This document shows positions 8,608 to 18,343 of a stretch of DNA of 64,000 nt, in pieces (within the stretch, counting starts at the first letter, position 1; each line of letters opens with the position of its first letter). The DNA lies in contig CAVWQV010000007.1 of assembly GCA_963757115.1 (NCBI GenBank), positions 1-64,000 on the forward strand, written 5' to 3'. Position numbers and translations under genes: made by a program. The notes beneath the pieces were generated by a model, which worked only from the letters and a program-made list of their open reading frames with translations, was not told the origin of the DNA and made no database searches. Origin of the DNA: CAVWQV01 sp963757115 (GTDB lineage: Bacteria; Pseudomonadota; Alphaproteobacteria; Acetobacterales; Acetobacteraceae).

Positions 8608-10926
8608 TCAGGCCGCCTCCCTGCCCCCCCAGTTCAGTGGCGGAGCCGCGCAGGACGGATCGCCCGGCGTTTCGGGTGGCGGGTGCAGCACGGGCGCGCC
8701 CGTCCGCTCCGCAAGCTCAGGAAGGAAGGCCCGAACCGCCCGGTTATCGGCGACCACCACCACGTCGAGCGCGTGGCCGTGCCGCTCCAGCCAGGCCCAC
8801 AACGCCGGAGCGGTGCCGCCGCCGAGCACATGAACGCCGTGCTGGCTGAGCTCATCCGAGCGGCCGGGCTGGCTGGTCCAGAGCTTGACAATATCGCCCC
8901 CGGCCGCGCGCACGATGGCGACCTCGCCGCCGGAAGCGACCGTATCCGCCACCACGAGCGCCAAGCGCCGGAGCCGGCCGTGCTCGCGCGCGCGGAGCGC
9001 CTGCTCGCCGTGCGGGTAGTGCTCGGCCGCGAGCACGTCCGCCCAACGAGCGAACAGCTTTTTCTGGTTGACCGCGTTGAAGCGCTTGATCCCTTGCGTC
9101 AGGTCGGTGCCGTGCGAGACGCCCTCCCAATGCACTACGCGGGAGAGCGGCTGGTACAGCACCTTGAACCCCGCCGCCCGAAGGCGGAACGCCAAGTCCG
9201 CGTCCTCGCAATACGCCGGGGCGAAAGCCTCGTCGAAGCCCCGCAGGCGCGCGAACAGGTCCCGCCGCACCAACAGGGAGGCGCCCGAGACGTAGTCCAC
9301 CTCCCGCACGTAGTTGTATTTCGGATCGTTCGGGTCGTCCCCGCGCCCGAAATTCCAGCCCGTGCCGTCGCGCCAGACGATGCCGCCCGCCTCCTGCAGC
9401 CGTCCGTCGTGGAACAGCAGCATCGAGCCGACCGCACCCGCGTCGGGCCGGGCCTCCATCAGCGCGACCATCGGATCGAGCCAGCCGGCCTGCACCTCCG
9501 TGTCGTTGTTCAGGAACAGGACATAGCGGCCCAGCGCGAGGGCCGCCGCCCGATTGCAGCTGCGGAGGAAACCAAGATTGCTTGCGTTGACCAGCAACCT
9601 GACCCCGCCGAGACGCGCGAAGACCGACATGGCAGGGTCGCCGGACGCATCATCCACCACGATCACTTCGATGGGCGTTTGCGGCAGATGCCGGCGCATC
9701 GCCTGGAGGCAGCGGACCGTGTAGTCGACCTTGCCGAAGGTCGGGATGACGACGGTAACAACCGGCAGAGACACGGGCGAGGGAAAACCGAGGTCGGGCG
9801 CTCCGCTCGCCGGGTTGGGACGAGCGAAGCCGAGAGCCGACCGGCGGGCGCGCCGCCCGTGCTCGACCAGCCACCGGATCGGCCCCGTCAGGCGCCAGGA
9901 GGTGCTGGCGCGGATCGCGTCCAGCTCCGCCCGCGTCGCCGCCAGGGTCGCGGCGCAGTCCTCGCCATTTCCGCCATGCCCGATCTCGGTGGGCGGCTTG
10001 CTTCGCGGCCGCCGCAAGTGCCCCAGTCGCTCGGCATAGGCCCGTTCGAGGTCGGCGGCGACGCGCGCGAACGATGCCGCGCCGTCGATCCCCGCGTTCG
10101 TTTCCCATGCCTTCACCCGGTCGATGATGTCGTAGACCGCGCGCAGCACGGCGACCGCCGCCGGGTAGTCGCTGCCGTCGCCCGGCCTGCTCGCCGCCCA
10201 ATGCTCGAGCCGTGCATGTGCGAAGCGGATCAGGTCAGGGTCGTCATGCGGGGCCGAACGCCGATCGGGACGGGAGGTGTAGCGGTTAGTCTTATCGATC
10301 CACTCCGCCGTGTCGCGATGCGACAAGTGGTGGATGCAAGCCCCGGTCTCCACCGGAACGTAAAAGCGGCGTTGGCTCAGCAGCGTGATCCCGGCATGGA
10401 CCGTGGTGCCGAACGCCACGGCCGTGCGGCGGAACAGCCGCGAATGCGTTTCGGGCCAGTAATAGGCGCGCTCATCGTGCCGCCCCAGGATATAGTGCCG
10501 GAGCGGAATGTCGTAGATGTCCCCGCGCGGCGCCCGCAGCTCCTGGTCGATGAACAGGACGGCCTCGGGACTGAGGCATTCGTCATCGTCGAGACACAGC
10601 ACCCAGTCGTGCGAGCACTGCGACAGGGCGAAGCCGCGGGTTTCTTCTACGGTGGGCGACCAGGGGACCGTTAATACCCGGTCGGCGAACGCGGCCGCGA
10701 CCGCCGCGCTGTCGTCGGTGGAGGACTTGTCGACGACCACGATCTCGTCGGCGAAGGCCAGTGCGGCAAGGCACGTTTTAAGCAGCGGGGCTCGGTTGTA
10801 GGTAACGACGAACGCGCTCAGCTTCTCGCGAAGCGGTTGCTTGCCACTTTCGGCTTCGCTCGTCCCGGCCTGCGGCCCACCCGCCATCCGCGCCCCCAAC
10901 GTAACCAATCGCCCTTGTGCGGGCAC
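8608..10926 (-). CDS. Glycosyltransferase with two GT2 domains
   Basis: An intact 772-residue cytoplasmic protein with two family-2 glycosyltransferase domains. The first (about 36-270) resembles WaaE/KdtX-type enzymes: SAFVVTYNRAPLLKTCLAAL, the strand EIVVVDKSSTDDS, then the DDDE metal motif at 113-116. The second (about 385-625) resembles rhamnosyl/GlcNAc-type transferases: TVVIPTFGKVDYTVRCL, VVDDASGD, FLNNDTEVQAGWL, GFDEAFAPAYCEDADLAFRL. Between them lies the segment RASTSWRLTGPIRWL, common in linkers of multi-domain surface-polysaccharide transferases. After the second domain about 130 residues read like a partial Rossmann-type domain (LALVVADTVASGGEVA). The start is uncertain; Met14 (10887) is an alternative. 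It probably builds an exopolysaccharide, O-antigen or glycan on a surface protein. No flippase or polymerase gene is nearby. Confidence 0.85.
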   Translation of the reverse strand: MPAQGRLVTLGARMAGGPQAGTSEAESGKQPLREKLSAFVVTYNRAPLLKTCLAALAFADEIVVVDKSSTDDSAAVAAAFADRVLTVPWSPTVEETRGFALSQCSHDWVLCLDDDECLSPEAVLFIDQELRAPRGDIYDIPLRHYILGRHDERAYYWPETHSRLFRRTAVAFGTTVHAGITLLSQRRFYVPVETGACIHHLSHRDTAEWIDKTNRYTSRPDRRSAPHDDPDLIRFAHARLEHWAASRPGDGSDYPAAVAVLRAVYDIIDRVKAWETNAGIDGAASFARVAADLERAYAERLGHLRRPRSKPPTEIGHGGNGEDCAATLAATRAELDAIRASTSWRLTGPIRWLVEHGRRARRSALGFARPNPASGAPDLGFPSPVSLPVVTVVIPTFGKVDYTVRCLQAMRRHLPQTPIEVIVVDDASGDPAMSVFARLGGVRLLVNASNLGFLRSCNRAAALALGRYVLFLNNDTEVQAGWLDPMVALMEARPDAGAVGSMLLFHDGRLQEAGGIVWRDGTGWNFGRGDDPNDPKYNYVREVDYVSGASLLVRRDLFARLRGFDEAFAPAYCEDADLAFRLRAAGFKVLYQPLSRVVHWEGVSHGTDLTQGIKRFNAVNQKKLFARWADVLAAEHYPHGEQALRAREHGRLRRLALVVADTVASGGEVAIVRAAGGDIVKLWTSQPGRSDELSQHGVHVLGGGTAPALWAWLERHGHALDVVVVADNRAVRAFLPELAERTGAPVLHPPPETPGDPSCAAPPLNWGGREAA

Positions 10927-11136
10927 ACTCGGGCAAGGCGAAAGTTAATTGATCGTTAAAGTGCAGATTGACACGCCTGCGAGACGGCGGGTGCGCGATT
11001 TCGAAACGCTTGGCGGAGCAGGCTGGCCTGCTTTCCGTGGACAAAGAAGGAGTGGCGGCGGGTTTGGCGCGACCGCTAGTCTAATAAACTGCTGAGACGG
11101 CATTGCAACAAATCCGCAACCAAAGAGGTCGGGATC

Positions 11137-12303
11137 ATGAAGCGAGACGCGATCGATGCGGTGCTGCAGGAGGCCGCCGGATCGGGGCGCGTCGCGGGTG
11201 TCGTCGCGCTCGCAGCCACTGGGAAAGGCGTCGCCTACGAGGGCGCGTTTGGTGAGCGGATGCTCGGCAGCGGCGCGCCGATGTCGCTCGACACGGTGTT
11301 CCACATCCACTCCATGACGAAGGCAATCACCGCGACGGCGGCGATGCAGCTCATCGAGCAAGGTCGGCTCACGCTCGATGAGCCGCTCGGCCGTTTCGCC
11401 CCGCAGCTCGCCGACCCCAAGGTGCTCGCGGGCTTCGACGCGGACGGCAGGCCGGTGCTGCGGCCCGCGCGGGGCACGATCACGCTCCGCCATCTGATGA
11501 CGCACACCGCCGGTTTCACCTACGATTTCGTTAGCGCTGACATCAATCACTATCAGCGGATCACCGGCACGCCGAGCGCGCGTACAGGCCGACTAGCGGC
11601 CCTCGACCAGCCGCTGGTGTTCGATCCCGGTCAGCGATGGGAATACGGCATCAACATCGACTGGATCGGCCGCATTGTCGAGGCGATCAGCGGGCAGGAC
11701 CTCCAGGCGTACATGCGCGAACACATCTTCGCTCCGCTCGGCATGAACGATACCGGCTACTCTGCAACGGACGAGCAGGCCGCGCGCGGGGCCGGCGCGC
11801 ATCAGCGCGAAGCCGACGGCTCGCTCACCCCCACCCCGTTCGCCAAGCCGAGCTTTCCCGAGTTCTTCCCGGGCGGCGGGGGCCTTGTCTCCACCGGCCC
11901 GGATTACATGGCGTTTCTTCGCATGATGCTGGGCGGCGGTGCACTCGACGGCGCGCGCGTACTGAAACCCGAAACGGTGACGCTCATGGGGCAGAACCAC
12001 ATGGGCGCGCTCCGCGTGCTGCCCATGCGCAGCGCCGACCCCGCCCTATCTTACGACTTCGAGTGGTTTCCCGGCATGGAGAAGAAATGGGGACTCAGCT
12101 TCCTCATCAATACGGAGGACGCGCCGACGGGCCGCAGCGCCGGCAGCCTCGCCTGGGCCGGACTACGCAACACCTACTACTGGCTCGATCCACGCAAGCA
12201 GGTCGCTGGCGTGCTTCTCACGCAAAGCCTCCCGTTCGCTGACCCGATCGTGCTCGGACTGCTGGATGCATTCGAGACGGAGGTGTACCGCGCCGTCGCC
12301 TGA
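11137..12303 (+). CDS. Serine hydrolase of the class C beta-lactamase / esterase EstB family
   Basis: A 388-residue protein with the SxxK catalytic motif S59-M-T-K62 inside VFHIHSMTKAITATAAMQLIE. The second catalytic tyrosine is Tyr170 in RWEYGINIDWIGRIVE, and the third-motif region is WAGLRNTYYWLDP near the C-terminus, the usual variant in EstB-like esterases. LMTHTAGFTYDF and FAPLGMNDTGYS are standard family segments. No signal peptide is seen, so it is probably cytoplasmic and acts on esters, lactones or small amides more than as a resistance beta-lactamase. GAGG lies about 10 bases before the ATG. It is divergent from the glycosyltransferase gene across a 210-base intergenic region. The physiological substrate is unknown. 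Confidence 0.85.
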   Translation: MKRDAIDAVLQEAAGSGRVAGVVALAATGKGVAYEGAFGERMLGSGAPMSLDTVFHIHSMTKAITATAAMQLIEQGRLTLDEPLGRFAPQLADPKVLAGFDADGRPVLRPARGTITLRHLMTHTAGFTYDFVSADINHYQRITGTPSARTGRLAALDQPLVFDPGQRWEYGINIDWIGRIVEAISGQDLQAYMREHIFAPLGMNDTGYSATDEQAARGAGAHQREADGSLTPTPFAKPSFPEFFPGGGGLVSTGPDYMAFLRMMLGGGALDGARVLKPETVTLMGQNHMGALRVLPMRSADPALSYDFEWFPGMEKKWGLSFLINTEDAPTGRSAGSLAWAGLRNTYYWLDPRKQVAGVLLTQSLPFADPIVLGLLDAFETEVYRAVA

Positions 12304-12340
12304 GGCTGGACGCAGTCGTCACCCGTCTCTTCGTTATAAC

Positions 12341-12354
12341 CGGGTCGAAACCCG
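12341..12354. terminator. Small inverted repeat between convergent genes
   Basis: Arms CGGGT (12341-12345) and ACCCG (12350-12354) enclose a CGAA tetraloop. It sits midway between the convergent stops of the serine hydrolase and the transketolase-like gene. It is short and lacks a T-run, hence low confidence. Confidence 0.25.
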
Positions 12355-12368
12355 TCTGCACTTCGGGC

Positions 12369-14754
12369 TCAGCTGTTCAGTAGCGCCTGGGCGCAGGCGT
12401 CCAGGATGGCGTCGGTGTCGATGCCGTACTCCCGATACAAGTCCGGAATGTCGCCACTCTGGCCGAACCGGTCCGGCCCGAGCGGGATCACGCGCTGCCC
12501 ACGCACCGCCCCCATCCAGGCGTGGCTCGCCGGATGGCCGTCGAGCACGGTGACCAGCGCCGCACCCGGGAGCGAGCGGGGCGAGCACGTTTTCGATATG
12601 CGCCTGGGCGTCGCGCTCGCCCCCGCGCCGCTTGCGCAGCGCCGCTGTCCATCCGGCGTGCAGCCGGTCGGGGCTGGTGACCGCGAGCAATCCGGCCCCC
12701 GGTTCCTCGGCGCTCAACTCGGCGAAGGCGGCCTCCGCCTCGGGCGCGACCGGCCCCTGATAGGCGATGGCGATCCGCGCGCCCTGCGCCGGCGGCACGA
12801 TCCAATGCGCGCCGCCGATCACCGCCGCCGGGTCCAGCTCGCGCGCAGGCTGTTCGAGTTGACGGGTCGAGAGCCGCAGCCACACCGCCGAACCGTCCGG
12901 ACGCTGCATGTGATCGAAGGCGTGCCGAAGCAGGATCGCTAGCTCGTCCACGTGCGACGGCTCGTAGCTTGCCAGACGGTCCGCGGCGATACCGATCAGC
13001 GGCGTGTTGACCGACTGGTGCTGCCCGCCCTCGGGGGCGAGCGTGAGGCCGGACGGCGTCGAGACCAGAAGAAAGCGGGCATCCTGGTAGCAGGCGTAGA
13101 TCAACGCATCGAGCCCGCGGTTGACGAACGGATCGTACACCGTGCCGACCGGCAGCAGCCGCGCCCCGTCCAGCCCCGTCGTCAATCCCGCCGCGCCGAG
13201 CAGCAGAAACAGGTTCTGCTCCGCGATGCCGAGTTCGATGTGCTGCCCCTTCGGGCTCATGCCCCAGCGCTGCGCGCTCGCGAGCTTGGCGTCGCGGAAC
13301 ACGTCGTTGCGCGTGTGACGATCGAAGATGCCGCGGCGGTTCACCCAGGGGCCGAGATTGGTGGAAACCGTAACGTCGGGGCTTGTGGTGACGATGTGCT
13401 CGGCCAATTCCTTGAACGCGCCCTGGCCGCGGCCAATCTCGGCCAGGATGTCACCGAACCCCGCCTGCGTGGACATCCGCCGCCCTTCCGTCTTGGGCGA
13501 AGGCAGCGCCGGCGGGATCGCGACCGCCGGGGCTTGCAGCCGGCGCCCTTCCGGCGTCAGCTTGGTTGCGAACGGAACGGTTTGGAGGAACCCACGCAGT
13601 TCCGCTTCCGGCAGGTCCAGGCCCTCGAACAGATCCCACTCGTGACCCGGCCGGATGCCCATGTCGGCGCGGAACTGCTCCATCTGCTCCTTCGTCATCA
13701 GCCCGGCGTGATTGTCCTTGTGCCCGGCGAAAGGCAGGCCCATGCCTTTGATCGTATAGGCAATGAAGCAGGTCGGCTGGTCGCCGGCCGCATCCGCGGC
13801 GCGCAAGGCTTCGATGATCGTCTCGATGTCGTGTCCGCCGAGATTGGTCATCAGGGCGCCGAGTTCGTCATCGCTGAGCTCGTCGACGATCGCGCGCGCC
13901 TTGGAGCGGCCGAGATCGGCCAGCAGCACCTGACGCCACGCCGCCCCGCCCTGGAAGGTAAGCGCCGAGTACAGGCTGTTCGGGCAATCGTCGATCCAAC
14001 GCCGCAAATCCTCGCCGCCTTCGCGCGCGAACGCCGCCTCGAGCCGGCGACCATATTTCAGGGTGACGACGTCCCAGCCCATGTCGCGGAACAGGCCCTC
14101 GATGCGGCCGAACAAACGGTCGGGGACCACGCTGTCGAGGCTTTGACGGTTGTAGTCCACGATCCACCAGACATCCCGGACGTCGTGCTTCCAGCCTTCG
14201 AGCAACGCCTCGTAGATGTTGCCCTCGTCGAGTTCGGCGTCGCCCGCAATCGCGATGTGCCGGCCCTGCGGCACATCGGGCCGGCCGAGGCCGTGCAGAT
14301 GCACGTAGTCCTGCATGAGGGCGCTGAACGTGGTCATCGCGACGCCGAGCCCGACGGAGCCCGTCGAGAAATCCACTTCCGGGCCGTCCTTGACGCGGCT
14401 GGGATAGGGCTGCACGCCGCCCATCTGCCGCAGGCCCTCCATGCGCTCGCGCACCTGCCGGCCGAACAGGTAGTTGATCGCGTGGAACACCGGCCCCGCG
14501 TGGGGCTTCACCGCGACGCGGTCCTCCGGCCGCAGCACCTCGAAGTAGAGCGCCGCCATGATGGAAATGACGGACGCGCAGGACGCCTGGTGCCCGCCCA
14601 CCTTCAACCCGTCGCGGTTCGGCCTGATGTGATTGGCGTTGTGCACCATCCAGGCTGACAGCCAGAGCAGCTTGCGCTCGAGCTGGCGCAGGACGTCGGT
14701 GCGACGGGACTCTGTCAGATCCGTCGCAAGCTTGGCTGTTGCCGGTGCGTTCAT
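12369..14754 (-). CDS. AceE-like transketolase (homodimeric TPP-dependent E1 type), one frameshift near the end
   Basis: A thiamine-diphosphate enzyme of the branch that contains homodimeric pyruvate dehydrogenase E1 and the long transketolases of alphaproteobacteria. The TPP/Mg motif is GDAELDEGNIYEALLEGW at 171-188. Family marks include KVGGHQASCASVISIMAALY, FSTGSVGLGVAM and, in the pyrimidine domain, HIELGIAEQNLFLLLGAAGL. The frame breaks near 12575. Removing one base restores the family ending (LPGAALVTVLDGHPASHAWM and then DIPDLYREYGIDTDAI), stopping at 12369-12371 for about 794 residues. No E2 or E3 subunit gene is nearby, so an acyl-transferring dehydrogenase complex is not indicated. 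A classic transketolase exists separately at 54067-56149. The true reaction is therefore uncertain: ketol transfer, or a pyruvate-linked decarboxylation. Confidence 0.82.
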
Positions 14755-14764
14755 GGCCGTTTTC

Positions 14765-15239
14765 CTAGCTTTCGCCTGCCTCTTCGGACGGCTGGGTCGG
14801 GATCAGGTCGTGCGACGGGTCGAGCAATGCGTCAAGCGCGACCGGGCAGGAAGCCGGAACCGGCAAAGGCGGTTGACCATCCATCGAACTCGGGCAGACC
14901 TGCCAGGGCGTCGTCGTAAAGGCCGTCAAGGTCGAGCTTGTCCCGCATCGAAGGTGTGTACCTCCTTCTCGCTTGACGTCTAAACACGCGCGCTTCGGCT
15001 TGCCAGCGGTGGACATCCCGGGATGCCGGCCAAGCCTCCGCCTTCAGCATGTGGAGGAGCGCTTGAAGCAGCAACGACTCCACGGCGCTCAACTCGCTCC
15101 GGCCCACAGTCTCGATCTCCTCGATGATGTTGGGCCAGTCGAGGCTTGCATCGTTAACCCGCTCGCCCGCGGCGACCCGGCGCAGCAAGGCGGCCTGCTC
15201 CTCGCTCCAGGCCAGCACATCGGTGTCGTAGTGGCTCAT
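14765..15239 (-). CDS. DUF29 family protein, one frameshift
   Basis: A protein of about 157 residues matching the DUF29 layout: MSHYDTDVLAWSEEQAALLR, then DWPNIIEEIETVGRSELSAV, then LLLQALLHMLKAEAWPASRD, then the arginine-rich RRQARRRYTPSMRDKLD. The frame is lost near 14890. After removal of one base it continues DGQPPLPVPASCPVALDALL, the normal DUF29 ending, to a stop at 14765. I start it at 15239, where the MSxYDxDxxAW motif begins. DUF29 proteins are small alpha-helical proteins of unknown function, abundant in cyanobacteria and alphaproteobacteria. The gene sits 2 bases after the malonyl-CoA decarboxylase stop and 10 bases before the transketolase-like start, so the three may be co-transcribed. 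Confidence 0.8.
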
Positions 15240-15241
15240 GC

Positions 15242-16666
15242 TCACGCCCTCCCGCGGGCCAGCCGCTTCACCGCGGGCGAGGCGTTGCGCCTGCCCTCGC
15301 CTGCATAGTCCTCGTGGTAGTCCTCGATCCGGGCGGGATCGTAGAGATAGTTCACCATCAAGGTCGCGCTCTCCCGCATCCCCTTCTCGGACGTGTCCGC
15401 GCACGCGCTGATGCGCTCCACCCGCGCGCCGTTCGAAAGATGGAAGTGCGCGACCGGATCGCGCGCTCGTTTCGGGCTCGCGGGACTCGCCGCATGCAGG
15501 AGATAGTTGGCGCAGAGCCGGACCAGGATCGGCTCGGCCGCCTTGACGATCGCGGGCTCCCGCCACCATCCGCGGCGGGCCAGGATCGCCGGGAGCGGTG
15601 CCGCATCAGCGGCTTCGGCCGGCAACACCGCCCGCAAGCTGGCCGTCTCCTCCTCGCTCAGCAGGCCGATCTCCTCCTCGGCCGAAAGCCGGCCGTCGAG
15701 CCAGGAGCGGAACCCAGGGATCGGCGACAGGGTGGCGAACGTCCGGAGATTGCCGAACTCGCGCGTCAGCACGTCGACCACGCGCTTGATCAGGAAGTTG
15801 CCGAAGCTGATCCCGGCGAGCCCGCGCTGGCAGTTGCTGATGGAGTAGAAGATCGCCGTGTCGCACGCGCGCGGGTCGAGAACCGGCGCTTTCTGGTCCA
15901 ACAGGCGCTGCACGCTGGCGGCGAGGCCCTGCACGAATGCGACCTCGACGAAGATCAGCGGCTCGTCCGGCATCCGCGGATGGAAGAACGCGTAACAGCG
16001 CCGGTCGCTGTCCAGCCGGTTCTTAAGATCACGCCAGGACCGGATCTCGTGCACCGCCTCGTAGCCGACCAGCTTCTCGAGCAGCGCCGCTGGGCTCGTC
16101 CAGTCGATGCGCCGCAGATCGAGAAAGCCCACGTCGAACCAGCTCGCAAGCAGGCCGCCGAGATCGGCCTCAAGCGCGCGAAGCAATGGATCAGCCTTGC
16201 GGACCTCGAGTAGGAGGGCGCGGAGTTCGACCAGGAACTTCATGCCGTCCGGGATCGCGGTGAACTGGGTCAGCAGCCGCAGCCGCGGCGGCTCCAGCAC
16301 CCGGCGCAGCTCGGCCTTGGCGCTGGCCCGCTCCGCCGCGTCCTTGGCGGCCTGCACATCGGCGAACGCGCGCGCGACGGCCTCGGGGTCGGAATCGAAG
16401 CCCGCCAAGGTGCGGAGGAAGTCCACCCGCCCGGGCCCGTCCAGCAGCAGATACGCCTGGGCGAGCTTGGCCGCGCGATTGCGTGCGCTGACCTCGCCGC
16501 CGCGCGCGCGAAGACAGGCGCGCATCTGCGCCTCGATGCTCTCGCCCTCCTCGGCCGATACTCCCGAGGCCATCTCGCGCCATACGGAGGTAAGCCGCCG
16601 GATGGCGCGGTCGAACAATCCGGTCGGGGCCGGCAACCCGACCGGCTGGGCAAGCGCGTCGCTCAT
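15242..16666 (-). CDS. Malonyl-CoA decarboxylase
   Basis: A 474-residue malonyl-CoA decarboxylase, converting malonyl-CoA to acetyl-CoA and CO2. Family segments are VGYEAVHEIRSWRDLKNRL, CYAFFHPRMPDEPLIFVEVA, FYSISNCQRGLAGISFGNFL (containing the region of the catalytic serine) and, near the C-terminus, DPVAHFHLSNGARVERI with the catalytic histidine. The start at 16666 is supported by GAGGAG 6-10 bases upstream. The longer reading into the upstream gene is an artefact of that gene's frameshift. Its ATG overlaps the TGA of the upstream NAD(P)HX repair gene (ATGA), indicating translational coupling. Rhizobial homologues (matA) serve malonate use, but no malonyl-CoA synthetase or malonate transporter is adjacent here, so turnover of malonyl-CoA made by side reactions is equally possible. 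Confidence 0.9.
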   Translation of the reverse strand: MSDALAQPVGLPAPTGLFDRAIRRLTSVWREMASGVSAEEGESIEAQMRACLRARGGEVSARNRAAKLAQAYLLLDGPGRVDFLRTLAGFDSDPEAVARAFADVQAAKDAAERASAKAELRRVLEPPRLRLLTQFTAIPDGMKFLVELRALLLEVRKADPLLRALEADLGGLLASWFDVGFLDLRRIDWTSPAALLEKLVGYEAVHEIRSWRDLKNRLDSDRRCYAFFHPRMPDEPLIFVEVAFVQGLAASVQRLLDQKAPVLDPRACDTAIFYSISNCQRGLAGISFGNFLIKRVVDVLTREFGNLRTFATLSPIPGFRSWLDGRLSAEEEIGLLSEEETASLRAVLPAEAADAAPLPAILARRGWWREPAIVKAAEPILVRLCANYLLHAASPASPKRARDPVAHFHLSNGARVERISACADTSEKGMRESATLMVNYLYDPARIEDYHEDYAGEGRRNASPAVKRLARGRA

Positions 16667-18169
16667 CGTGCTCTCCTCGAACGCGCCCACCATAGGCGAT
16701 CGGGGAGTGTATTGCCGGCCAAACCGCGCGCGGCCTCGCTGGCGGCGCGGGGCAGCAAGGACGGCAGATCCTCGGCCAGCATGCCTGGCCCGGCCAGCGC
16801 CGCCGCCCGGCCGTGCAGCCACGCGCCGGCCGCCGCCGCCTCCCAGGCCGGCATCCCCTGCGCGAGCAGCCCGGCGATCACGCCGGACAGGACGTCGCCG
16901 GCGCCGGCCGTCGCGAGCCAGGGGGGTGCGGACGCATTGATCGCGACGCGCCCGTCCGGGGCCGCCACCACCGTGTCCGAGCCTTTCAGCAGCACGACGG
17001 CACCCGTACGGCTGGCGGCAGCACGGGCCGCGGCCAGCCGGTCGGTGCCGGGATTGCCGAACACGCGGGCGAACTCGCCCTCGTGCGGCGTGAGCACCGC
17101 CGCCCCGCTCAACGCGTCCGGCGCGCCGGAGAACGCGGTGAACAGGTCGGCGTCCCCGACCACGGCGCGGCCTGCGGCGACCAGTGCGGGGAACGCCGCG
17201 CGCGCCTCCGTCGCGCCAAGGCCGGGGCCGCAGACCCAAACATGCCGGCGTTCGTCGGCTAGCAGTTGGGCGATGGGGGCGTCGCTGATGATCACGCCAG
17301 CGTCGCCCACGCGATAGAGGTCCGCCGCGCGGGTCGCCGCGATGGTCAGCATCCCGGCCCCGGCCCGGCGCGCACCGGCCGAGGCGAGCCGCGCGGCGCC
17401 CGTCATCGCCGCCCCGCCCAGCACGGTCACGTGGCCGCGCGAGTATTTGTGCCCAGCGGCCGCGGGCTCCGGCAGGCGCCAAAGCTCTGGCCCGTTCATC
17501 CAGCACGTGGGGCCGATCTCGTCGAGCACGGCGGCCGGCAGCCCGATGTCGGCGAGCACCACGTCCCCGCACAAATCCCGCCCGGGCAGCAGGAGATGCC
17601 CGGGCTTCAGCCGGAAGAAGGTCACGGTCAGCGCCGCCGCCGCCGCCCGGCCGCGCACCGCGCCGGTCGCGCCATCGACGCCGCTCGGCACGTCCACCGC
17701 GACGATGCGGGCGGCCGCCTCCAGCGTAGCGGCGGCCAAGCCGTCGACGTCCCGCGCCAGCCCGGCGCCGAACACGGCATCGATCACGAGGTCGGCGCGC
17801 GCGCGCCTCCTCGGGGGCAAACGGAACAATAGGGCCGCGCCAGCGCGCCGCGGCTGTCGCCGCATCCGAGCCGGCCCGTGGCGGCGCCAGGCACCCGACC
17901 GCAACGGGCCAGCCGATTTCGGCGAGCAGGCGGGCCGCCACGTAGCCGTCCCCCCCGTTGTTGCCCGGGCCGCACAACACCAACGTCCGGCAGGGGCGCA
18001 GCCTCGCGCGGATCGCCCGGGCGACCGCCCGCCCGGCGTTCTCCATCAGCACCGGCGTCGGCACGCCGAGCGACGCCGATCGATTGTCGGCCTGCGCCAT
18101 CTCCGCCGGCGTCAGCAAGGCGTTGGCCGCGCAGTGGTTCGGGGAGGCCCTATCGGAACGCATCGACAT
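16663..18169 (-). CDS. nnr: Bifunctional NAD(P)H-hydrate epimerase / ADP-dependent NAD(P)H-hydrate dehydratase, one frameshift
   Basis: The two-domain metabolite-repair enzyme that epimerises and dehydrates damaged NADHX and NADPHX. The N-terminal YjeF/NnrE domain shows LTPAEMAQADNRSASLGV, LMENAGRAVARAI and LCGPGNNGGDGYVAARLL, then after the break DLVIDAVFGAGL and VAVDVPSGVDG. The C-terminal NnrD domain shows HKYSRGHVTVLGGAAMTGAA, LTPHEGEFARVFG and ATAGAGDVLSGVIAGLLAQG, the last being the ADP/phosphate-binding loop. The frame breaks in an alternating GC run near 17808; one base removed restores a product of about 501 residues. The stop overlaps the malonyl-CoA decarboxylase start by four bases, suggesting a coupled pair, with DUF29 following. 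Confidence 0.9.
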
Positions 18170-18307
18170 CCAGACAGTCTGCCATCGGGACGACGCGACC
18201 GCATCCGATAGGGTGGCGTGCTCACACGGAGTCGTTGGCGCATGGCGCGCGGCTCACCGTGCGCGGGGCGAGCCTGTGCCGGTGCAGCCGAGCCTCCCCG
18301 GGGGTGG

Positions 18308-18326
18308 CCCGCGGCAACCGCGCGGG
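18308..18326. terminator. GC-rich inverted repeat after the efflux operon
   Basis: Arms CCCGCG (18308-18313) and CGCGGG (18321-18326) with a 7-base loop, about 20 bases beyond the mdtC stop. The position suits the end of the operon, but there is no T-run. Confidence 0.25.
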
Positions 18327-18343
18327 ATTGCGGAGAGGCGGGT

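Noticed and set aside
12952..14658. A long open frame of 568 codons opposite the AceE-like gene
   Set aside because: It is an Arg/Ala/Gly-rich antisense shadow typical of high-GC DNA, with no family similarity. Similar antisense frames at 4713-6158, 8683-10674 and 22385-24361 were dropped for the same reason.
15242..18169. A single 975-codon frame joining NnrE to malonyl-CoA decarboxylase
   Set aside because: The middle of this frame is out-of-register Arg-rich sequence, while the NnrD domain is intact in the neighbouring frame. The real genes are nnr (frameshifted) and the decarboxylase, with an ATGA overlap.
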